DNA from: Cystobacter fuscus
GTDB taxonomy: Bacteria; Myxococcota; Myxococcia; Myxococcales; Myxococcaceae
Direction: 5' to 3'
Length of the DNA: 64,000 nt
Assembly: GCF_002305875.1 (NCBI RefSeq)
Contig: NZ_CP022098.1
Coordinates: forward strand, 4,092,001-4,156,000
This document shows, one piece after another, positions 50,433-58,176 of this stretch. Numbering within the stretch: position 1 is the first letter of the stretch; each line of letters starts with the position of its first letter. Below the pieces are notes generated by a model that had not been told where the DNA came from, ran no database searches, and worked only from the letters and a program-made list of their open reading frames with translations. The position numbers and the translations under genes were made by a program.

Positions 50433-51554
50433 TCAGAGCACCGAGGCCGGCGGCTCATACAGCTTGAAGAAGGAGATGGAGAGCGAGAGGGAAAGGGAGC
50501 GGACCTTGTGAAACCAGCCCGCGGGAAGGAAGAGCAGCTCGCCCGGCTCCAGCGTGCACTCGAGTCCCCGGGCCTGCTCGAACAACGGGTACCGCAGCGG
50601 GTCTGGGTGATCCGGATCCACCTTCGCTCCATCCAGCAGCTTGGAGTTGCTCCAGGTGTAGAGGAAGCATGACTGCTCGGGCGGAAAGAGGATCAACTGC
50701 TTGCTCCCGACCACCTGCGCCAGCGCGTTGTCCACGAGGTCCCGGTGGAGTGGCGTGATCGTCCCCGCTGGCCCCAGCCACATGTTGGGCCGGCCGCACG
50801 TCTCTGGGACGAAGAAGGGTGGGTACTGGATGGCGCTCAGCAATCCATCCGGTACGGCGTTGTTGCCCAGGTACGGAGGCGGCGCATCACCGACCAGGGG
50901 AGACTGGATCATGTCCAGATACTCGGCCAGGGAGAGCTGCGCGTAGGTGTGATGAGACGTGAATGCCGCCGCCACGTAGTCTCCGATCCTGGGGACGACC
51001 CGCAGCGCGCCGAACCGGGCCTTGAGCTGCTCGGGCGAGAGGGCCCTCACATCCCAGGTCCTCACCACGTCCAGGAGAATCACGGGACGGCAAGCCCGGG
51101 CATACTCGCGCAGGAAGACCTCTAGCGGAGGCATGTCACGCCGCTCGATCCGCTCGAGGGGCGCGCTTCTGGCCGAGATCTCCTCGATTCGTTGTCGGTC
51201 GGGGAACCAGTCCGCCGAGGCCCGAGAGGACAGCATCCTCGCCAGGCCGAGCCCCAGCCCCAGGTTGCCCTCGAGCTTCAGCCGACCGCTGGCATAGAGC
51301 TGCGTCACATTGCCGGACAGGACTTCCTGATAGTCCGTTGTCGCCAGGGTGATCCGAAGGTGGGGCCGGGCATGCCGACCTCGTTTGACCTCGAAGGCCC
51401 CCTCGCTCGTGATGAGGTGGAATCCGAAGGCGTGCTCGTCCATGAACTCGAACTGGATGATGCCTTCCAGATCTCGTGCATAGGAACGCAGCAGCCTGGC
51501 GTTCATCGAATGGATGATCTCGTCCGCGGTCCGATGCTCTCTGGATGATTTCAA
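50433..51554 (-). CDS. SCP2-like / JmjC-type (cupin_8) oxygenase fusion
   Basis: Protein of 373 aa. Residues about 10-110 resemble an SCP2 sterol-carrier or lipid-binding domain (FEFMDEHAFGFHLITSEGAF, LKLEGNLGLGLGLARML). The rest is a JmjC-like Fe(II)/2-oxoglutarate domain: RPVILLDVVRTWDVRALSP, the metal HxD in TPLHRDLVDN, the second His in LPAGWFHKVRSL, and WLGPAGTITP. Start TTG at 51554 with GAGGAG upstream; an ATG 16 codons later is a weaker alternative. It follows the NRPS by 67 bp, so it is probably a hydroxylase acting on the lipid or peptide part of the product. Confidence 0.8.
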   Translation of the reverse strand: MKSSREHRTADEIIHSMNARLLRSYARDLEGIIQFEFMDEHAFGFHLITSEGAFEVKRGRHARPHLRITLATTDYQEVLSGNVTQLYASGRLKLEGNLGLGLGLARMLSSRASADWFPDRQRIEEISARSAPLERIERRDMPPLEVFLREYARACRPVILLDVVRTWDVRALSPEQLKARFGALRVVPRIGDYVAAAFTSHHTYAQLSLAEYLDMIQSPLVGDAPPPYLGNNAVPDGLLSAIQYPPFFVPETCGRPNMWLGPAGTITPLHRDLVDNALAQVVGSKQLILFPPEQSCFLYTWSNSKLLDGAKVDPDHPDPLRYPLFEQARGLECTLEPGELLFLPAGWFHKVRSLSLSLSISFFKLYEPPASVL

Positions 51555-51621
51555 TGCTTGCTCCTCTCATGATGACAGCCAATACCGGGTGTTCACTCGG
51601 GGGGCTCATCCCTCCCGGCGG

Positions 51622-54600
51622 TCAGGGCGCGGCGCGACGCACGGTCTCGAGCGCGCTGACGCCCGCGAACGCCGCCTGGGCTCCGTGGGTGTTGGTGGTG
51701 GCCACGACGAGGGCGCGGGTTCTGGCGTCATACAAGAGGACCACCGAGTACCCGGGACGCGTCCCCAGATGGCCTTCCACGTCGAGCCCCTGGACGTGGA
51801 AGAGATGGAGGCCCAGGCCCTGTGCGTGCTCGATGCCGCCGGTCCGCTCCGGGTTGCCGCGCACGGCGTACGTGCGCATTGCCTCCAGGGTGGCCGGGTG
51901 CTTGAACAGCGAGCCGCTGAACAGGGCGCGTCCGAACACGGCGAGTTCCTCGGCCGTGGAGTTCATGCCGCCCGCGGCCCATCCGATGGAGGGGTGCCAC
52001 GCGTGGCGGAGGTCCTCCCATCCGTCCGTGCTCCGCATCCAGGCGCCAGCGAGTCCTTCCATCCGGGTGAGCGGGCCCGTCCGAGATAGCCCCAGGGGCT
52101 GGAGGATGCGTCGTGAGAGTTCCTCCTCCCACGTTCGTCCGGTGAGCGCCTCGATGAGGAGTCCGAGCACGATGCTATTGGTGTTCGAGTAGTGCCCGGG
52201 GGGAACGGGCGGCTCGTGCATGGCCAGCTCCACGAGTGCGCGGGGAGCCCACGGCGTGTCGAATCCGCCCCGCTCCGTCAGCCGGGGGAGATGGTCGGGC
52301 AGGCCGCTGGTGTGGGCGAGGAGCGCCCTGACGGTGATGGCCTCTCCTCTCTGGAGCCACGGCAGCCAGGTGTCCACCGTGCTGTCGAGTGACACCCTGT
52401 CCTCCTCGACGAGCTGCAGGATGAGGACGGCGGTGAACGACTTGGTCAGGCTGCCGATCCCGATGCGGGTCGTCGGGGTGTAGGGCGTGCCCGAGGGATC
52501 CGAGGTGCCTTCGGCCACCTGGATGCGGCGGCCGCCTTCGAACTCGACGAGCAGCGCCATGCCCATCATCCGTTGCTCCCGGAGGGTGTCGTGGACGAGT
52601 TCCTCGAGGCGGGCCGACAGATGCTGCTCCTGTTTCCGGTTCGCGATGAATCTGCGGAGCGACGACATGAAGTCCTGTGCCACCCGCTCGATGGTGGCCC
52701 GCTCGTGCAGGTGCTGGCTGTAGCTCCACGTCAGCTCCAACCGCCGCCCGAAGACGAGCCCGTTCACCTCCAGCAGGTGCGGGCGTGTCCCCCGCGTGCT
52801 TCGCATCGGGCCCGTCTCTTCCCGGGTCGGGCGGAAGATTGGCTCCTTCGCGAGGGGTGTGTCGAACTGTCCCAGATAGTTGAACACCACCTCGGCCCGG
52901 GGCAGCGCCGTCATCCGCCGCACCACCTCGTCATCGCCCGAGTAGCGCAGCAGCCCGTAACCCAGTCCCTTCATGGGCACCCGCCTCAGCCGCTCCTTCA
53001 CCGCGCGCAGCCCCTCCCCGGCGCCAGTTTGCCTTCCGGTCTCCAGCACCACCGGATACAGCGCCGTGAACCACCCGACCGTCCTCGACAGGTCCACCTC
53101 CTCGAAGAGCGCCTCGCGTCCGTGTCCCTCCAGCTCCACCCGCACACGCGTCTGTCCCGTCCACCGTCCCAGGGCCTCCGCCAGCGCGGCCAGGAGCACC
53201 TCGTCCAGCCGCACCCCGTACGCCCCGGGCACCTCCTGCAGCAGCGTCCGCGTCTCCTCCTCCTCCAACCCCACCATCACCCGGTCCTCGGACGCCACCG
53301 TGTTGGCGCCTCCGGCCTTGTCCACGGGCAGACCGGCCACGGGCTCTCGTCCCTGCTCCTCCCAGTACCCGAGCTGTGCTTGCACCTCTGGCGTCTTCGC
53401 GTACGCCTCCAGTCGCTCCGCCCACGCCTTGAAGGACGTCGTCTTCGCGCCCGGTGCCGCCTCCTCGCCCCGCTCGAGCTGCGCGTAGACCTTCTCCAGA
53501 TCCTCGAGCAGCGTCCGCCATGAGACTCCATCTACTCCCAGGTGGTGGATGACCAGCAGCAGCCTTCCCGTCCTCCCGTGCCCCCGGAGGAAGAGCACCG
53601 CCTTCAGCAGGTGGCCCTCGGCCAGCTCGAAGCCGCCCTGCGCTTCCTCCGCCACCTTCGCCATGGCCTCCTCCTGCGCGTCGGGCCCGAGCCCGGAGTG
53701 GTCCATGGTCCGCAGAGGGCTCTTTTCGGTGGGCGCGGCGTTCTCCTGTCTCCAGGCCGCCCTGTCCCTCGTGAAGCGCAATCGCAGCGCATCGTGGTGC
53801 TCCACCAGCACCCGCAGCGCCTTCTCCAGGAGTTCGGGCTTCAGCTCTTCGCGCACTTCCAGCATCACCGCCTGGTTGAAGTGATGGGCCTGGGGCTCCC
53901 AGCTTTCCAGGAACCACCTCTGGATGGGCGTCAGTGGTAGTTCGCCGCCCACCCGTCCCTGCTCTCCCACCTCGCGCGCCCGCGTCACCAGTGGGACCAA
54001 CTCGGCGATGGTGGGCTTCTGGAGGATCTGCTCTGGCTTCAGGCTCAGCCCCATGTCCTGGAGCCGGGCGAGCACCATGATGGCGGAGATGGAGTTGCCG
54101 CCCAGCGAGAAGAAGTTGTCGTGGATGCCCACATGCTCGATGGCGAGCACCTCCTTCCAGATGGTGGTGAGCGAGTGGTGGAGGTCCGTGAGGGAGTCGT
54201 CGGGGACGTGCGGCTCGGGCGCGGGGAGATGGGCACCGGCCTGGAGGGATGTCTGTGGTTGGAGGAGGGCGGCCTCGAGGGTGATGGGCTCGCACAGTTG
54301 CTCGACGTGACGCTCGGGATGGGCGACGGCGTCCTCGAGCAGCCGGAGGAAGTGCTCGGCCATGAGCGAGACCGTGTCCGCCGAGAAGAGGTCGGTGCTG
54401 TACTCCAGTTTCCCCGTGAAGCCCTCTCGCGTCTCGGTGAGATCCAGGAGCAGCTCGAACTTGGCTGTCTGGCTGGAGGACTCCAGGGGGCGCAGGCGGA
54501 GTTCCGAGAGCGCCAACTCGGGAAGTGGCGCGTTCTGCAGGGAGAACATGACCTGGAAGAGGGGAGAGCGGCCGGGGTCCCGAGAGGGATTGAGGGACTC

Positions 54601-57600
54601 GACGAGCTTGTCGAAGGGGACATCCTGGTGTGCGTAGGCGGCGAGAGTGGACTCACGCACGAGGGAGAGCAGGTGGAGGAAGGAGGAGGAGGGGGAGAAG
54701 CGGGAGCGCAGGACGAGGGTGTTGGCGAAGAAGCCGATGAGGCCTTCGAGGGAGGGGTGGTTGCGGTGGGCGATGGGGAAGCCGACGCACAGGTCGTACT
54801 GGCCGCAGTAGCGGGAGAGCAGGACCTGGAAGGCGGCGAGCAGGGCCATGAAGGGGGTGACGCCCTGGGTGTGGCAGAGGGAGAGGAGGGATTGGGAGAG
54901 AGGGGCGGGGAGGAGGACGGGGACGGAGGCGCCGCGGGAGGAGAGGAGGGAGGGACGGGGGAAGTCGGTGGGGAGGGAGAGGGAAGGGGGAGCGTCGGCG
55001 AGGTGGGAGCGCCACCAGGAGAGGAGGGAGAGGAGGGCCTCGCCCTGGAGGAAGGAGCGCTGCCAGGAGGCGAAGTCGGCGTACTGGAGGGGCAGCTCGG
55101 CTAGGGGAGGAGGAGCACCCTGGCGGAAGGCCTGGTAGAGGGCGGACAGCTCACGCAGGAGCACGCCCAGGGACCAGCCGTCGGAGACGATGTGGTGCAG
55201 GGTGAGCAGCAGGACGTGGACGTCGTGCTCCAGGTGCAGCAGGGCGGCCCTGAGCAGAGGACCCTCGGAGAGGAGGAAGGGGCGCAGGGCGTAGTCGGAG
55301 GAGAGGTGGCGGACTGTGGCTGGGCGCTCGGAAGGAGCGAGCGCGCTCAGGTCCAGGTGCTGGAGCTGGAAGGAGGAGTGGGGAGAGACGAGCTGCACGG
55401 GCCCGTGGGAGTCGAGGCGGAAGGTGGTGCGCAGGGATTCGTGGCGCTGCACCAGGTGCAGGAAGCTGAGCTCGAGGGCGGCCACGTCGAGGGGCCCCTC
55501 CATGCGCAGCGCCGCGGGGAGGTTGTAGCGGGCACTGCCGGGCTCCATCTGCTCCAGGAACCACAGCCTCTGCTGCGCGAATGACAACGGCAGTCCGCCG
55601 GAGGGTGGCCGTGGTATCGGACGTGGGCCCTGGCGCGCCCGCGGCGAGCCGAGGGTGGCCTCCACCCGGTGGGCGAGGGCCTCGAGCGTGGGTGCCTCGA
55701 AGAACGCTCGTACGGGCAGCTCGACCTGGAGGGTGTCGAGGATGCGGGAGACGGCCTGGGTGACCAGCAGCGAGTGGCCACCGAGTTCGAAGAAGTTGTC
55801 CTGGACGCCGACCGCGTCCACCTTCAGCAGCTCGCGCCATACCTGGGCGAGGGCCATCTCCAGTCCAGTCCTGGGAGGGATGAACTCCCGCCGGGCCAGG
55901 TGGTGGCTCTCCGGAGGCGGGAGCGCCTTGCGGTCGATCTTGCCATTGGGCGTGAGTGGCAGGGCCTCGAGCAGGACGAAGGCCGAGGGAACCATGTAGC
56001 CGGGCAGCGTCTGCTCGAGGCGGCGGCGCAGCGTGTTGGCGTCGAGGTGTGTTCCCGGTGCCGCGACGGCGTAGGCGACGAGGCGCTTGTCACCGGGAAC
56101 GTCCTCGCGGGCGAGCACCGCGACCTGGAGCACCTCGGGCTGGGACAGGAGGATGGACTCGATCTCCCCCAGCTCGATGCGGAAGCCGCGGACCTTCACC
56201 TGCTGGTCGATGCGTCCGAGGTACTCGAGGCTCCCATCCGGTAGGAAGCGGGCGAGATCGCCAGTCTTGTAGAGGCGTGCACCGGGCTGGCCGCTGAAAG
56301 GATCCGGGATGAAGCGCTCGGCGGTGAGCTCGGGGCGGTTGAAGTAGCCGCGGGCGAGGCCCGAGCCGGAGAGGTGGAGTTCGCCGGGAACACCGAGGGG
56401 AACGGGCTGGAGCCGTGAATCGAGCAGGTAGACCCGGGTGCCGGGGAGGGGGCGGCCGATGGTGGGCTCGGAGGAGCCATCCCGAGGGACGAGCGAGAAT
56501 GTGGAGTAGGTGGTGTCCTCGGTGGGCCCGTAGAGATTGAAGACGTGCTGGACGGAGGGAAGGGTGTAGAGGGCGCGAGCCAGGGCTCCCGGGAGGGGCT
56601 CGCCGGCGAGGTTGATGGTGCGCACGGAGGAGGGAATGCCGCGGGTGCGCGCCAGCTCCGCGATGGCGGATGGGACGGTGTTGACGAGCGTCACCTCGTG
56701 AGCGGCGGGGAGCGAGGGAAGCGCGAGGGCGTTGTCGGCGAGCAGCACGGTGCCGCCACGGCTCAGGGGGGCGAAGAGCTCGAAGACGGAGAGGTCGAAG
56801 CAGATGGAGGTGGCGGCGAGGACACCGGAGAGCTGCTCCGCCGTGAAACAGTCGAGCGCCCAGCGGATGAGGACGACGGCGCTGTGGTGCTCGATGGCGA
56901 CGCCCTTGGGCCTGCCGGTGGAGCCGGAGGTGTAGAGGATATAGGCGAGGTGGGACGGACCCGTGGAGGTGCTCGGGTTGTCGCTGGGCTCGCGGGAGAT
57001 GCGCTCCCCGTCGGAGTCGATGCAGACGATCCCGGCGCTGGAAGCGGGCAGGAGATGGCGAAGGGACTCCTGGGTGAGCAGGAGGGGCGCGCGAGCGTCC
57101 TCGAGGGCGTAGGTGAGGCGCTCGATGGGGTAGGACGGATCCAGCGGGAGCCAGGCGGCACCGGCCTTGAGGATGGCGAGCAGGCCCACCACCAGGTCGG
57201 CGGTGCGCGGGAGGCAGATGCCGATGGGGACGTCCGGCCCGGCCCCGCGGGCGCGCAGGTAGTGGGCGAGCTGATTGGCGCGGCGGTTGAGTTCCCCGTA
57301 GCCGAGCCGGGTGGTGCCAGCGACGAGCGCGGTGGCCTCGGGGCCGCGAGCCACCTGAGCCTCGAAGAGGTGGTGGAGGCAGTGGGAGGTGACGAGAGGC
57401 GGTGTGCCGCTCAGCTCCTCTAGCAGCAGGTGCCGCTCGTCCGAGGTCAGGAGTGGCACGTCCGCGAGGTGCTGCTCCGGGTGGGCGACGAGGCCCTCCA
57501 GCAGGATCAGGTAATGCGAGGCCATCCGGGAGGCAGTGGCGGGTGTGAAGAGGTCTGTATTGAATTGAAGCTGGCCCGAGAAGCCCGTGGGCTTCGCCTC

Positions 57601-58176
57601 GAGGGCGAGCGACAGCTCGAAGAGGCTGGTTTGTGTCTCCACTTCGAGCTGGTGCAGGAGCAGGTGGGCCCCGTCCAGGTCAGGCTGGTGTGCGTCCCGC
57701 AGGGAGAACATGACCTGGAAGAGGGGAGAGCGGCCGGGGTCCCGAGGGGGGTTGAGGGACTCGACGAGCTTGTCGAAGGGGACATCCTGGTGTGCGTAGG
57801 CGGCGAGAGTGGACTCACGCACGAGGGAGAGAAGGTGGAGGAAGGAGGAGGAGGGGGAGAAGCGGGAGCGCAGGACGAGGGTGTTGGCGAAGAAGCCGAT
57901 GAGGCCTTCGAGGGAGGGGTGGTTGCGGTGGGCGATGGGGAAGCCGACGCACAGGTCGTACTGGCCGCAGTAGCGGGAGAGCAGGACCTGGAAGGCGGCG
58001 AGCAGGGCCATGAAGGGGGTGACGCCCTGGGTGAGGCAGAGGGAGAGGAGGGATTGGGAGAGAGGGGCGGGGAGGAGGACGGGGACGGAGGCGCCGCGGG
58101 AGGAGAGGAGGGAGGGACGGGGAAGTCGGTGGGGAGGGAGAGGGAAGGGGGTGCGTCGGCGAGGTAGGAGCGCCAC
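51622..58176 (-). CDS. Lipopeptide NRPS, C-terminal part: (C)-A-T-C-T-E-beta-lactamase-like
   Basis: Continuation of the synthetase that begins at 60887; it is separated from it only by a missing base at 58119-58122. Order: rest of the first condensation domain; A domain (57400-55930; ILYTSGSTGRPKG, NLYGPTEDTTYST, NGKIDRKAL) whose pocket residues read D-L-F-N-N-A-L-T-Y-K, resembling alanine codes from memory; carrier T1 (FFELGGHSL); second C domain with HHIVSDG; carrier T2 (FFSLGGNSI) without an A domain; epimerase (53945-52650; HHLGVDGVSW, DLSRTVGWFTALYPV, FNYLGQFD); and a terminal serine beta-lactamase-fold domain (52615-51650) with SLTK, YSN and HLG motifs. No classical GxSxG thioesterase is present. 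Cytoplasmic megaenzyme. Confidence 0.9.
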   Translation of the reverse strand: MALLPRRRTPFPLPPHRLPRPSLLSSRGASVPVLLPAPLSQSLLSLCLTQGVTPFMALLAAFQVLLSRYCGQYDLCVGFPIAHRNHPSLEGLIGFFANTLVLRSRFSPSSSFLHLLSLVRESTLAAYAHQDVPFDKLVESLNPPRDPGRSPLFQVMFSLRDAHQPDLDGAHLLLHQLEVETQTSLFELSLALEAKPTGFSGQLQFNTDLFTPATASRMASHYLILLEGLVAHPEQHLADVPLLTSDERHLLLEELSGTPPLVTSHCLHHLFEAQVARGPEATALVAGTTRLGYGELNRRANQLAHYLRARGAGPDVPIGICLPRTADLVVGLLAILKAGAAWLPLDPSYPIERLTYALEDARAPLLLTQESLRHLLPASSAGIVCIDSDGERISREPSDNPSTSTGPSHLAYILYTSGSTGRPKGVAIEHHSAVVLIRWALDCFTAEQLSGVLAATSICFDLSVFELFAPLSRGGTVLLADNALALPSLPAAHEVTLVNTVPSAIAELARTRGIPSSVRTINLAGEPLPGALARALYTLPSVQHVFNLYGPTEDTTYSTFSLVPRDGSSEPTIGRPLPGTRVYLLDSRLQPVPLGVPGELHLSGSGLARGYFNRPELTAERFIPDPFSGQPGARLYKTGDLARFLPDGSLEYLGRIDQQVKVRGFRIELGEIESILLSQPEVLQVAVLAREDVPGDKRLVAYAVAAPGTHLDANTLRRRLEQTLPGYMVPSAFVLLEALPLTPNGKIDRKALPPPESHHLARREFIPPRTGLEMALAQVWRELLKVDAVGVQDNFFELGGHSLLVTQAVSRILDTLQVELPVRAFFEAPTLEALAHRVEATLGSPRARQGPRPIPRPPSGGLPLSFAQQRLWFLEQMEPGSARYNLPAALRMEGPLDVAALELSFLHLVQRHESLRTTFRLDSHGPVQLVSPHSSFQLQHLDLSALAPSERPATVRHLSSDYALRPFLLSEGPLLRAALLHLEHDVHVLLLTLHHIVSDGWSLGVLLRELSALYQAFRQGAPPPLAELPLQYADFASWQRSFLQGEALLSLLSWWRSHLADAPPSLSLPTDFPRPSLLSSRGASVPVLLPAPLSQSLLSLCHTQGVTPFMALLAAFQVLLSRYCGQYDLCVGFPIAHRNHPSLEGLIGFFANTLVLRSRFSPSSSFLHLLSLVRESTLAAYAHQDVPFDKLVESLNPSRDPGRSPLFQVMFSLQNAPLPELALSELRLRPLESSSQTAKFELLLDLTETREGFTGKLEYSTDLFSADTVSLMAEHFLRLLEDAVAHPERHVEQLCEPITLEAALLQPQTSLQAGAHLPAPEPHVPDDSLTDLHHSLTTIWKEVLAIEHVGIHDNFFSLGGNSISAIMVLARLQDMGLSLKPEQILQKPTIAELVPLVTRAREVGEQGRVGGELPLTPIQRWFLESWEPQAHHFNQAVMLEVREELKPELLEKALRVLVEHHDALRLRFTRDRAAWRQENAAPTEKSPLRTMDHSGLGPDAQEEAMAKVAEEAQGGFELAEGHLLKAVLFLRGHGRTGRLLLVIHHLGVDGVSWRTLLEDLEKVYAQLERGEEAAPGAKTTSFKAWAERLEAYAKTPEVQAQLGYWEEQGREPVAGLPVDKAGGANTVASEDRVMVGLEEEETRTLLQEVPGAYGVRLDEVLLAALAEALGRWTGQTRVRVELEGHGREALFEEVDLSRTVGWFTALYPVVLETGRQTGAGEGLRAVKERLRRVPMKGLGYGLLRYSGDDEVVRRMTALPRAEVVFNYLGQFDTPLAKEPIFRPTREETGPMRSTRGTRPHLLEVNGLVFGRRLELTWSYSQHLHERATIERVAQDFMSSLRRFIANRKQEQHLSARLEELVHDTLREQRMMGMALLVEFEGGRRIQVAEGTSDPSGTPYTPTTRIGIGSLTKSFTAVLILQLVEEDRVSLDSTVDTWLPWLQRGEAITVRALLAHTSGLPDHLPRLTERGGFDTPWAPRALVELAMHEPPVPPGHYSNTNSIVLGLLIEALTGRTWEEELSRRILQPLGLSRTGPLTRMEGLAGAWMRSTDGWEDLRHAWHPSIGWAAGGMNSTAEELAVFGRALFSGSLFKHPATLEAMRTYAVRGNPERTGGIEHAQGLGLHLFHVQGLDVEGHLGTRPGYSVVLLYDARTRALVVATTNTHGAQAAFAGVSALETVRRAAP
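54538..55593. repeat. 1.05-kb direct repeat, copy A (second C domain)
   Basis: Near-identical to 57700-58754; by eye about a dozen substitutions in 1055 positions. It codes for the main part of the second condensation domain. This copy keeps a run of five G (in ACGGGGGAAGTC) that is four in copy B. Recent duplication or gene conversion is implied. Confidence 0.9.

Noticed and set aside
51622-52600. Stand-alone beta-lactamase resistance gene downstream of the NRPS
   Set aside because: The domain is in frame with the epimerase, without a signal peptide or its own start and ribosome site.
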